From: CAZTTG01 sp964615935
Lineage (GTDB): Bacteria > Planctomycetota > UBA1135 > GCA-002686595
Length of the DNA stretch: 6,709 nucleotides
NCBI GenBank assembly: GCA_964615935.1
Contig: CAZTTG010000162.1
Coordinates: 1 to 6,709 of the forward strand
Reading direction: 5' to 3'
The notes under the pieces are model-generated. The model made no database searches. It saw nothing but the letters and a program-made list of their open reading frames with translations, and had not been told where the DNA came from. The position numbers were made by a program, and so were the translations under genes. Within the stretch, counting starts at the first letter, position 1. Every line of letters starts with the position of its first letter. Shown here piece after piece: positions 1 through 6,263 of this stretch.

Positions 1-206
1 AACCCGGAAGTTCCGGTCCCCCTGCGGGCCTCTCGACGCCGCTGGCGGCGTTGCGGGATCCCCTTCGCGGCGATCCACCGGATCGCCGCGATCGTCCTTC
101 GGGCGACCGGGGCTTACCTCTCCGAGTATTACAGCGAATACGCGTCGGCGGCGCGCCTTGCCAGCGACGCCGAGAGACTCCGCAGGGGGACCGGAACCTC
201 CGGGTT
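1..206. repeat. Long imperfect inverted repeat (palindromic element), possibly cut by the window edge
   Basis: The left arm at 1-46 pairs with the right arm at 160-206. The alignment has four mismatches (at 9, 29, 36 and 39) and one single-base bulge at 179, and the first 26 positions carry only one mismatch. The 113-nt centre holds further stems. One is a perfect 12-bp stem with a 3-nt loop (65-76 with 80-91). Another is a short stem around a TTCG loop (about 93-105), and a third is a 5-bp stem (126-130 with 137-141). Because the outer pairing begins at base 1, the repeat may extend left of the window. A MITE-like mobile repeat, a structured RNA or a cruciform-forming site are all possible. 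The right edge (CGGGTTGCTA) does not fit the integron attC core GTTRRRY. The structure is directly visible; its identity is unknown. Confidence 0.75.
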
Positions 207-267
207 GCTACACTTGCCTTCCGCCCCCTCTCCGCGGCCGAGGCCGCGAGACCAGCCGCTCGAGATC

Positions 268-272
268 GGAGG
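268..272 (+). promoter_or_regulatory. Ribosome binding site of the SRPBCC-like gene
   Basis: A perfect GGAGG lies five bases before the ATG at 278. It decides the start over the in-frame upstream ATG at 158, whose extra 40 codons give a Pro/Arg/Gly-rich peptide with no family resemblance and run into the inverted repeat. Confidence 0.7.
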
Positions 273-277
273 CAGAC

Positions 278-734
278 ATGCAGAACGAGGGCAGCGTCGA
301 GATCGACCGACCGATCGATGAGGTCTTTCTTCACACCAACGCTTGCGTCGCCGAGTGGAGCATCGTCGTCGTCGAGAACGAGGTCCTCGAGGAGAAGCCC
401 GAGGGTGTGGGCACGACCTTCCGCACGGTGACCGAGGACCACGGGAGGCGGATGGAGTTCCAGGGGGTCGTGACGCGGCACGATCCGCCTCACGCCAGCG
501 CCGTCCGGATGATCGGCAAGGCATTCGACATCGAGGCCGAGTACTCCTTCGAGGATCTGTCCGGCCGCACGCGCGTGACCCAGCGATCCAGCGTGTCCGG
601 CAAGGGGCCTCTTCAGGGTGATCTTCCTCCTCTTCGGCCGGCTGATGCGCAGGACGAGCTGCGACGCCCTCGAGAAGGAGCTCGCGAGCCTCAAGGCCTT
701 CTGCGAGGGGCAGCCCGCTCCCGCGGCCGACTGA
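278..734 (+). CDS. SRPBCC (START/Bet v1-like) family protein, broken by a 1-nt frameshift
   Basis: The gene starts at the ATG preceded by GGAGG. It opens with the typical SRPBCC beginning, an acidic strand followed by 'IDRPIDEVF', then strand-rich sequence (GVGTTFRTVTE, FEDLSGRTRVTQRSSVSGKG). The reading frame changes in the run GGGGCC at 604-609. Removing one G or C there joins it to 'LFRVIFLLFGRLMRR', then a helix (CDALEKELASLKAFCEG) and a TGA at 732-734, giving about 151 aa. That is the usual size, with the expected C-terminal amphipathic helix. Without the correction the first frame runs on as an Arg/Pro-rich shadow to 1126. SRPBCC proteins bind hydrophobic ligands in a cavity; the ligand cannot be told here. 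The indel could be an assembly error or a real mutation. The family call is from recognised pattern, not a search. Confidence 0.75.
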
Positions 735-740
735 GACCCG

Positions 741-754
741 GCTCGCGCGCGAGC
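741..754. terminator. Palindrome between two converging genes, possible bidirectional terminator
   Basis: GCTCGCGCGCGAGC is a perfect 14-bp palindrome in the 30-bp gap between the SRPBCC-like stop (734) and the antiporter stop (765). The position suits a two-way terminator, but there is no T-tract on either side and a strict palindrome leaves little loop. The role is an inference. Confidence 0.3.
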
Positions 755-764
755 TCCGGAGGCG

Positions 765-2426
765 CTATTCCGCCTCTCCTTCGTCCGCTCCGCAGCCCAG
801 GCCCTCGAGCTCACCGACGAGCTCGCTGGCGAGCGCCCGACCCATCTGCTCCTCCTCGTCCACCACGGCGTGGGCGCCCGCCTGCCGGAGCCCGTCGACA
901 TGGATGTGGTAGCGGGCCCGCACGAAGATCCGGGCTCCGGGAGCCAGGGCGCGCGCGTGCTCGATGGCGCGGCGCGCCGCGGTCGGATCGGGTAGGGTCA
1001 CCGCGATGGCCACGGCGCCCTGCACCGCGGCGTGCTCGAGCACCTCGGGGTGCGCGGCGTCGCCCAGGTGGGTCCGGTAGCCCCGGCGCCGCGCCTCGGC
1101 CAGGAGGCGGGGGTTCAGGTCGATGACCTGCACGTCGCCCATGCACTGGGCCAGGGCGTCGGCCACCGCCTGGCCGGTGGGCCCGAAGCCGATGACCAGC
1201 ACGTGGCCGCCCGCATCCGGCTCGTCCCCCGGCGCTGCGGAGGGCGCCGGATGGCCCCGCCGCCGCGTCAGCCACGCCGCCATGCGGGGCGCCCCGGCGA
1301 CCAGATAGGGCGTCAGCGCCAGCGTCACGATGGTGACCGACACGACCAGCTGGAAGAGGTCGCCGTCGAGCAGGTTCCCCCGCGAGAGGTCCGCGAGCAC
1401 GAAGGAGAACTCGCCGATCTGGGCCAGCGCGATGCCCGCCGCGAGGGCGCTCGGCCAGGGCACGCGCATCACCCGCAGGGCGAGGGTGACGACCAGGCCC
1501 TTGCCGATCACGGCGCCGCCGACGAAGAGCGCCACCTGGAGCGGGTGTCCGGCGATCCAGCCCAGGTCGCCGAGCATCCCGATCGAGCCGAAGAAGAGCG
1601 CCAGCAGCAGGGTGCGCAGCGCGCTCACGTCCGCCCGCACCTGGGGGGCGAAGGGCGTCCCGGCGAGCATCATCCCGGTCAGGAAGGCGCCCAGCGCGGG
1701 CGACAGGCCCAGGGCGTGGGCCCCCAGGGCGGAGCCCAGAGCGGAGGCGACCGCCAGCAGGAGCGGCAGCTCGCGGTTGCGCCGCAGCACCTCGGCGCCG
1801 AGCAGGCGCGGGACCAGGTGGGTGAACACCACCCAGATCGCCAGCACCAGGAGGAGCGCGAAGCCCAGGAGCTGGCCCAGCTCCATCAGGATCTCCCCGC
1901 CGCTCCCGCCGCCGCCCAGCACGCTCACCAGCATGACCAGGGGCACCACCGCGACGTCCTGCGCGAGCAGCACGCCCACAGCGGTCCTCCCGTGGAGGCT
2001 GTCGATCTCGGCCCGGCTTGCCAGCACGCGCAGCACGTAGGCGGTGCTGCTCAGGGCCAGGATCGCGCCCATGGCGATCGCCGTCCGCGGCTCCATCCCG
2101 AAGAGCGCCAGCAGGCCACCCCCCAGGAGGACCGTCACCACCACCTGCAGGCTCCCGCCCCCCAGCCCCGCCGCACCGGTCCTCCGCAAGCGGCTCCAGG
2201 AGAACTCCAGGCCGATCGAGAAGAGCAGCAGCGCCACCCCGAGCTCGGCGAGCAGGCTCACCTCCTCCCGGGTCTCCACCCAGTGCAGGCCGTACGGCCC
2301 GAGCAGCATCCCGGCCGCGAGGTAGCCGAGGATCGCGCTCTGCCGCAACCGCTCGGCCAGCGCTCCGAGGAGGAAGCCCCCCGTCAGGAGGAGCAGGACG
2401 TCGCCCAGGACGGTCCAGGTTCCCAT
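765..2426 (-). CDS. Kef-type (CPA2) cation:proton antiporter with C-terminal RCK/TrkA-N domain
   Basis: This 553-aa inner-membrane protein belongs to the monovalent cation:proton antiporter-2 family and probably exchanges K+ (or Na+) for H+. Residues 1 to about 385 are a hydrophobic domain of roughly a dozen helices. It contains the family motif 'LLFSIGLEF' (67-75), the ion-site pair Gln156-Asp157 in 'LLAQDVAVVPL', 'LSPALGAFLTGMMLAGT' (241-257) and 'QIGEFSFVLADL' (336-347). A charged linker (about 386-406) leads to a Rossmann TrkA-N domain (about 407-535) with 'VIGFGPTG' (411-418), an Asp at 436 ending the second strand, and 'GDAAHPEVL'. This domain probably binds NAD(H) or a nucleotide and gates transport. 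A Gln-Asp rather than Asp-Asp pair matches Kef proteins. No KefF/KefG-like ancillary oxidoreductase gene is adjacent. The ATG sits before the first helix but has no clear Shine-Dalgarno sequence. It is divergent from the 2565 gene. Confidence 0.93.
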   Translation of the reverse strand: MGTWTVLGDVLLLLTGGFLLGALAERLRQSAILGYLAAGMLLGPYGLHWVETREEVSLLAELGVALLLFSIGLEFSWSRLRRTGAAGLGGGSLQVVVTVLLGGGLLALFGMEPRTAIAMGAILALSSTAYVLRVLASRAEIDSLHGRTAVGVLLAQDVAVVPLVMLVSVLGGGGSGGEILMELGQLLGFALLLVLAIWVVFTHLVPRLLGAEVLRRNRELPLLLAVASALGSALGAHALGLSPALGAFLTGMMLAGTPFAPQVRADVSALRTLLLALFFGSIGMLGDLGWIAGHPLQVALFVGGAVIGKGLVVTLALRVMRVPWPSALAAGIALAQIGEFSFVLADLSRGNLLDGDLFQLVVSVTIVTLALTPYLVAGAPRMAAWLTRRRGHPAPSAAPGDEPDAGGHVLVIGFGPTGQAVADALAQCMGDVQVIDLNPRLLAEARRRGYRTHLGDAAHPEVLEHAAVQGAVAIAVTLPDPTAARRAIEHARALAPGARIFVRARYHIHVDGLRQAGAHAVVDEEEQMGRALASELVGELEGLGCGADEGEAE

Positions 2427-2564
2427 GGTGTGATTGTGTGGAACGGCTCCAGGCCGGACAACGTCCTGCTACGATGGGATCCGGTCGATTCGGGGGCCAA
2501 CCCGTCCCCCTCTGGAGACGGCCAGCATGTCCCAGGGCACAAACGAGCCCAGCGGGCGGGCGAG

Positions 2565-2870
2565 ATGGATCGGCGGCAGGCCTACCGGGGATACTCCCCT
2601 CCCAGCTTCATGCGCTATCTGACCGATCTCCACGCGCGTTATGGCCACCTCGAGGAGGCCATCGCCTCGGAGAAGCGCCAGATCGAGCTCCGACAGGAGT
2701 GCCGGCGCTCGCCCGAGGGCCCGGACGAGCGCCGGGCGGCCCTCCACGGAATCGCGACCCACCACCAGCGCATTGCCGACCTCTTCCTCCTCTTGGCGGA
2801 CGACATGGCCGCCTGGGAGGAGTGGCACGCGAAGTCGGTGGAGCTGCGCCAGCGGGCCGAAGGAGGCTAG
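2565..2870 (+). CDS. Small helical protein of unknown function
   Basis: I do not recognise this 101-aa protein. It looks genuinely coding: it is strongly GC3-biased, has balanced composition and contains amphipathic helices. Residues 13-46 (from 'SFMRYLTDLHARYGHLEEA' onward), 52-79 ('HHQRIADLFLLLADD' region) and 81-98 ('AAWEEWHAKSVELRQ') resemble two or three TPR-like or coiled-coil helices. There is no signal peptide or membrane segment, so it is probably cytoplasmic. The start is uncertain. ATG 2565 has only a weak upstream purine stretch. An ATG at 2527 has a good GGAG (2514-2517, 9-nt spacing) but lies in another frame that stops at 2622, so an indel near 2550-2564 would be needed to join them. 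The same frame stays open leftward across the antiporter gene, but that part is antisense shadow. It is divergent from the antiporter and 170 bp before slyD. Confidence 0.6.
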   Translation: MDRRQAYRGYSPPSFMRYLTDLHARYGHLEEAIASEKRQIELRQECRRSPEGPDERRAALHGIATHHQRIADLFLLLADDMAAWEEWHAKSVELRQRAEGG

Positions 2871-2891
2871 GGCCGGTCGGCGGAGGCCCAT

Positions 2892-2914
2892 CCCCCGCGG
2901 AGCGGCCCCCGCGG
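2892..2914. repeat. Short direct repeat with 14-bp period
   Basis: CCCCCGCGG occurs at 2892-2900 and again at 2906-2914, separated by AGCGG, just after the stop of the small gene. It may be only a GC-rich low-complexity stretch. A second 14-bp-period repeat lies 80 bp downstream. Confidence 0.4.
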
Positions 2915-2968
2915 CGGATTTCCTCGATAATGATCGCGATCGGGGCCGAGGAGTCGCGGCGCGGGCCC

Positions 2969-2974
2969 TATACT
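2969..2974 (+). promoter_or_regulatory. Possible -10 box for slyD
   Basis: TATACT matches the sigma70 -10 consensus at five of six positions and is one of few AT-rich hexamers here. It lies 66 bp before the slyD ATG. No TTGACA-like -35 sits 16-18 bp upstream. GATAAT at 2926-2931 is an alternative. The 170-bp gap suggests slyD has its own promoter. Confidence 0.3.
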
Positions 2975-2992
2975 CCGCCCCCCCTTACCCCG

Positions 2993-3017
2993 CGGAATCA
3001 GACCTTCGGAATCAGAC
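2993..3017. repeat. 11-bp tandem direct repeat upstream of slyD, possible operator
   Basis: CGGAATCAGAC is present at 2993-3003 and again at 3007-3017 (14-bp period). It lies between the putative -10 box and the slyD start, so it would fall in the 5' untranslated region. A regulatory role is inferred from position only. Confidence 0.4.
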
Positions 3018-3040
3018 GTTCCCGCTCGCCCAGGTAAAGC

Positions 3041-3544
3041 ATGGATATCGCAGAAAACACCATCGTGGCCATCGACTACGTCCTCACCAATGACGAGGGG
3101 GAGGAGCTCGATTCGTCGAAGGGCCGGCAGCCGATGACCTACTTCCACGGCATCGGGCGCATGATCCCCGGACTCGAGTCGGAGCTCAACGGCAAGGCCC
3201 CCGGGGACAGCCTCCAGGTGACCGTCGCTCCGGAGGTGGGCTACGGCGTGCGGCACGAGGAGATGGTCCAGGACATCCCTCGGGATCGCTTCCCCGAGGA
3301 CATGGAGCTCGAGGTGGGGCAGACGCTTCAGGCCCAGACCCCGGGCGGCGTGCAGATGGTCACGATCATGGCCGTCGAGGAGGACCACGTGCGGCTCGAC
3401 GGCAACCATCCCCTGGCGGGCGTGACCCTGCACTTCGACGTGACCGTGCGCGAGGTGCGCGAGGCGACCCCCGAGGAGATCGCCCAGGCTCACGGCCACG
3501 ACGGAGCCTGCGGCTCGACCTGCTCCGGCTGCGACGAGCACTGA
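3041..3544 (+). CDS. slyD: SlyD-type FKBP peptidyl-prolyl cis-trans isomerase with metal-binding tail
   Basis: This 167-aa cytoplasmic folding helper catalyses isomerisation of Xaa-Pro bonds. It has split FKBP halves, residues 1-70 ('IAENTIVAIDYVLTNDEGEELDSS', 'HGIGRMIPGLESELNGKAPGD') and about 120-145 ('GNHPLAGVTLHFDVTVREV'). Between them is the insert-in-flap chaperone domain, about 70-120. The 'GNHPLAG' motif at 121-127 is a SlyD hallmark. The tail 151-167 carries His151, His153, Cys157, Cys161, Cys164 and His167. It is shorter than the His-rich tail of E. coli SlyD, which binds Ni2+ and helps hydrogenase maturation. Metal binding is likely here, but the target is unknown. A partial AGG at 3032-3034 precedes the ATG. 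It converges on modC, whose stop is 4 bp away. Confidence 0.93.
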   Translation: MDIAENTIVAIDYVLTNDEGEELDSSKGRQPMTYFHGIGRMIPGLESELNGKAPGDSLQVTVAPEVGYGVRHEEMVQDIPRDRFPEDMELEVGQTLQAQTPGGVQMVTIMAVEEDHVRLDGNHPLAGVTLHFDVTVREVREATPEEIAQAHGHDGACGSTCSGCDEH

Positions 3545-3552
3545 TCGATCAG
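3541..3552. other. 12-bp palindrome containing both converging stop codons
   Basis: CTGATCGATCAG is a perfect palindrome. The slyD stop (TGA, 3542-3544) and the modC stop (TGA on the minus strand, 3549-3551) are mirror images within it. It may act as a weak two-way transcription end signal, though it lacks T-tracts. Confidence 0.6.
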
Positions 3553-4640
3553 CGCGGCGCCGATTCGCTGAGGTGATGGCAGGCCGCCGTCTTGATCAGC
3601 GCGAAGATCGGCTGACCTCGCTCGAGCTCGAGCTCCCGCGCGGCGCCGGGGGTGATCCGCGCGCGCAGCTCGATCTCGCCGATGCGGATGGAGACCAGCA
3701 GCTCGCGGTCCAGGCGCTCCAGCCTCAGGATGCGCCCCGGCAGGACGTTGCGCGCGGAGATCGCCGTCGGCGCGTGTCGGCACAGGATGACGTCCTGCGC
3801 ATAGAAGCCGACGTCGAGCTGCGCTCCGATTCCTGCGGCGCACAGCGGCACGGCGAGCTCCAGGCCATCGCCCAGCGCCAGCCGGGTCACCCCCGCCTCC
3901 TCGTCGTGGCGCTGCACCTCCAGCCGCAGGAGGTTGTCGATGCCCAGCAGGTTGGCCACGCCGATCGCGCGCGGGCGCGAGAGGACCTCGAGGGGCGGGC
4001 CCTGAGCGACGATCCGGCCCTCGGAGAGCACGACGCAGTCGTCGGCGATCGCCAGGAGCTCGGTGGGGCGATGGGTCACGAAGAGCATCGGGACCTCCAG
4101 GACGCGCTTGGCCTCGAGCAGCAGAGCCATCACCTCCCGCGCCAGCTCGGCGTCGAGCGAGGAGGCCGGCTCGTCCAGCAGGAGCAGGCGCGGCCGCGAC
4201 AGCAGGGCGCGTCCCAGCGAGACCCGCTGCCGCTCTCCCCCCGACAGCGTGCCGGGATTGCGGTCGAGGAGGGCCCGGAGGCGCAGGACCTCGAGGATCT
4301 GCCGCCCGCGCGGGCCCTCGAGCTCCGCGGCCGCACCCGGCGCATAGGTCAGGTTGCGCCGGGTGGAGAGGTGCGGGAAGAGCAGCGCCTCCTGCGGGAC
4401 GATGGCCAGGCGGCGGCGCTCGGGCGGAACCCATACGCGCCCCGGACGGCGGCACAGGAGCTCCCCTCCGACGCGCACCTCCGCTCGCTGGGGGCGGAGA
4501 ATCCCCGCCAGCGCGTGCAGCAGGGTGGTCTTGCCGCTGCCCGAGCGCCCGAAGACGCCCAGCACGGGGCCCGAGGAGGCGAGGTCCACGTCGAGGGCGA
4601 AGCCGCGGAAGCGGTGCCGGATGCGCGCTTCGACCCTCAC
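3549..4640 (-). CDS. modC: Molybdate ABC transporter ATP-binding protein ModC
   Basis: This 363-aa ATPase powers molybdate (possibly tungstate) import through ModB. The nucleotide-binding domain (about 1-225) shows Walker A 'GRSGSGKTT' (31-39, Lys37), Q-loop Gln83 in 'IVPQEALLFPHLS', signature 'LSGGERQ' (132-138), Walker B 'LLLLDEP' (152-158, Glu157), D-loop 'SSLD' (160-163) and H-loop His190. The C-terminal part ends in a Mop domain (about 294-352: 'SARNVLPGRI', 'RARITPGAARELELERGQP', 'FALIKTA') that binds oxyanions. In some ModC proteins this domain mediates inhibition by excess molybdate. Length is normal for the family. The GTG start at 4640 overlaps the modB stop in GTGA, implying translational coupling. 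The frame stays open far upstream across modB and modA, but that extension is an Arg/Pro/Ser-rich shadow. Confidence 0.95.
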   Translation of the reverse strand: MRVEARIRHRFRGFALDVDLASSGPVLGVFGRSGSGKTTLLHALAGILRPQRAEVRVGGELLCRRPGRVWVPPERRRLAIVPQEALLFPHLSTRRNLTYAPGAAAELEGPRGRQILEVLRLRALLDRNPGTLSGGERQRVSLGRALLSRPRLLLLDEPASSLDAELAREVMALLLEAKRVLEVPMLFVTHRPTELLAIADDCVVLSEGRIVAQGPPLEVLSRPRAIGVANLLGIDNLLRLEVQRHDEEAGVTRLALGDGLELAVPLCAAGIGAQLDVGFYAQDVILCRHAPTAISARNVLPGRILRLERLDRELLVSIRIGEIELRARITPGAARELELERGQPIFALIKTAACHHLSESAPR

Positions 4641-5323
4641 TGGCCGGCCCTCCGGCGCTGCAGCCGCGAGAGCCAGGCCGCGGCCAGCAGCGCTCCCAGG
4701 GACAGCGCGACGCTCACGATCGTGAGCCGCACCACCGCCGGCCCGGATCCGGGCAGGTTGAGGAGCGTGTAGACGGCCATCGGGATCTGCCGCGTCTCGC
4801 CCTCGATGTTCCCGGCGAAGATGATCGTCGCGCCGAACTCGCCCAGCGCGCGGGCGAAGCTCAGCACCGCGCCGGCGATGATGCCGGGCAGGGAGAGCGG
4901 CAGCGTCACGCGCAGGAAGGTGGCCAGGCGGCCCCGTCCCAGCGAGCGCGAGATCCGCTCGAGGCGCTGGTCGACGCCGAGCACCGAGAGCCGGACGCTC
5001 TCTACCAGCAGCGGGAAGCCGACCACGGCGGCCGCCACCACGCAGGCGCCGGTGGTGTAGGCGATGTGGCCGCCGGTCAGCGCGTGGAAGGCCCGTCCGA
5101 GGAAGCTGCTGCGGCCCAGGAGCTGCAGCAGGAGATAGCCCGTGACGACCGGCGGGAGGACCAGCGGGAGCATCACCACCGCCTGCACCGGCGCGCGCAG
5201 GGGGGAACGCCAGCGCGCCAGGGCCCAGGCGATGCCGATGCCCGGCACCGAGGACAGCAGCACCACCCACAGGGCGACCTGGACCGCGAGCAGGACGACG
5301 TCGATCTCGGCCGGGCTCAGCAC
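4637..5323 (-). CDS. modB: Molybdate ABC transporter permease ModB
   Basis: This 228-aa inner-membrane permease has five or six hydrophobic segments, beginning about 9-37, 46-70, 88-108, 141-170 and 196-218. The cytoplasmic EAA loop that docks on ModC is at about 126-163 ('SRSLGRGRLATFLRVTLPL', then 'SFARALGEFGATIIFAGN'). The latter stretch is characteristic of ModB. It would form the membrane pathway for molybdate delivered by ModA. The start is taken as GTG at 5321-5323, two bases after the modA stop. It gives a short N-terminus 'MLSPAEIDVVLLAV' typical of the family, and no strong Shine-Dalgarno sequence is seen, so coupling to modA translation is likely. It ends inside the modC start (GTGA overlap). 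Confidence 0.95.
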   Translation of the reverse strand: MLSPAEIDVVLLAVQVALWVVLLSSVPGIGIAWALARWRSPLRAPVQAVVMLPLVLPPVVTGYLLLQLLGRSSFLGRAFHALTGGHIAYTTGACVVAAAVVGFPLLVESVRLSVLGVDQRLERISRSLGRGRLATFLRVTLPLSLPGIIAGAVLSFARALGEFGATIIFAGNIEGETRQIPMAVYTLLNLPGSGPAVVRLTIVSVALSLGALLAAAWLSRLQRRRAGQ

Positions 5324-5325
5324 CT

Positions 5326-6090
5326 TCAGTCCGCCGGGGCGAATCCCGCCGCCCGGAGGATCTCCTGCGCGCGGGGGGAGTCCAGGTGGTCCAGGAAGGC
5401 ACGCGCCGCCGCCGCGGAGCGCGCCGTGACCGGGATCGCGGCGTGGTACTCGATCGGCTGATGGGTGGCCGGATCGAAGGCGAAGAGCTCGTCGACCTCG
5501 GCCACCCGCGCGTCGGTCGCGTAGACGAAGCCCGCCCGGGCTTCCTTCGACTCGACCGCGCGCAGGACCGAACGCACGTCGTCCTGACCGACGAAGTGCC
5601 CTCGCAGGGCCTCGAGGTCTCCGGTCGCCTCCAGGCTCTGGCGCGCGTACTCGCCCGCGGGCACGCCCGCGTCGGCGATGGCGATCCGGTCGCCGGGGGC
5701 GAGCTGAGGGGCGAGCTCCCCGGCGCTCGCGACGGCCAGGGCCGAGCCCCTCGCGGCGATGCAGACGAGCTGGTTCCTGCAGAAGACCCGCGGCGGCTCC
5801 TGGAGCTCACCCGCCGACCGGAGGTGATCGATCCAGCGCCGGCTGGCGGAGACGTAGACGTCGGCCGGGGCGCCATCCTCGACCTGGCGGGCGAGGCCGC
5901 TGGAGGGCCCGAAGCTGGTCTTGACGCGCGCCTCCCCGTATCCCTCGGCGAGCCGGGTGATGACGTCCGTCGTGCTCGCCGCCGCGAAGACGATCAGCTC
6001 CCCCGAGCGGGATCCCCCCGGGGGCGTACCCTCCCGGCAGCCGAAGCCGAGGGGCGCGCAGAACAGCAGGGTCGCTGCGAAACGGTGCAT
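5326..6090 (-). CDS. modA: Molybdate ABC transporter substrate-binding protein ModA
   Basis: This 254-aa periplasmic binding protein captures molybdate or tungstate for ModBC. Family motifs include 'LIVFAAASTTDVI' (32-44, with oxyanion-contacting serine), 'SFGPSSGLARQVEDGAPADVYVSAS' region (59-83), 'IAIADAGVPAGEYARQSLEA' region (136-155), 'VRSVLRAVESKEARAGFVYATDA' region (172-194) and the ending 'AQEILRAAGFAP'. I chose ATG 6088-6090 over an in-frame GTG 30 codons upstream. It gives a Sec signal (MHRFAATLLFCAPLGFG) followed by Cys18, and AGGAAG directly abuts the ATG (closer than ideal). Cys18 could be lipidated, but the preceding GFG is a poor lipobox. It is the first gene of modABC and divergent from the 6264 gene across 173 bp. 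No ModE operator was recognised. Confidence 0.94.
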   Translation of the reverse strand: MHRFAATLLFCAPLGFGCREGTPPGGSRSGELIVFAAASTTDVITRLAEGYGEARVKTSFGPSSGLARQVEDGAPADVYVSASRRWIDHLRSAGELQEPPRVFCRNQLVCIAARGSALAVASAGELAPQLAPGDRIAIADAGVPAGEYARQSLEATGDLEALRGHFVGQDDVRSVLRAVESKEARAGFVYATDARVAEVDELFAFDPATHQPIEYHAAIPVTARSAAAARAFLDHLDSPRAQEILRAAGFAPAD

Positions 6091-6200
6091 CTTCCTGGGA
6101 ACCAGCCGGTCGCTGGCCGGCGGGGCGTGGAGGCTATCCTCGCGTCCGGCGGACGAGAAGCCCGGGAGGGGGATTCGCACGGGCCGCTCGGCCCCGCGCC

Positions 6201-6228
6201 TTGGACGCGGCCCGCGCCCCGCTATTCA
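6201..6228 (+). promoter_or_regulatory. Weak promoter-like pair upstream of the secreted-protein gene
   Basis: TTGGAC (6201-6206) and TATTCA (6223-6228) are spaced 16 bp, about 36 bp before ATG 6264. Each matches its consensus at only three of six positions, so this is little more than the least bad candidate in the modA/6264 intergenic region. Confidence 0.18.
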
Positions 6229-6263
6229 CCTCGGCCCTCGATGCCTGCGACCGCCTCCCGACC

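Noticed and set aside
1..206. Integron attC site
   Set aside because: The arms are suggestive and the left edge begins AAC, but the right edge GTTGCTA does not fit GTTRRRY. The length exceeds usual attC sites and no integrase or cassette array is present.
735..1126. Continuation of the uncorrected SRPBCC-like frame to 1126
   Set aside because: It becomes Arg/Pro/Gly-rich and lies antisense to the antiporter C-terminus. The family-like C-terminal helix is in the shifted frame ending at 734.
1032..2564. Long plus-strand open frame antisense to the antiporter that runs into the small gene
   Set aside because: The translation is Gln/His/Arg-rich, typical of antisense reading of a hydrophobic membrane protein. 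Only the last 101 codons, beyond the antiporter gene, look real.
2469..2891. Minus-strand open frame opposite the small gene
   Set aside because: It is a mirror of the plus-strand gene and covers both intergenic sides. The plus-strand translation has better amino acid balance and helix pattern.
4641..5876. Upstream extension of the modC frame, open for over 400 codons across modB and modA
   Set aside because: The translation is Arg/Pro/Ser-rich and lacks any domain, while modB and modA are clear in other frames. Long stop-free shadow frames are expected at this G+C.
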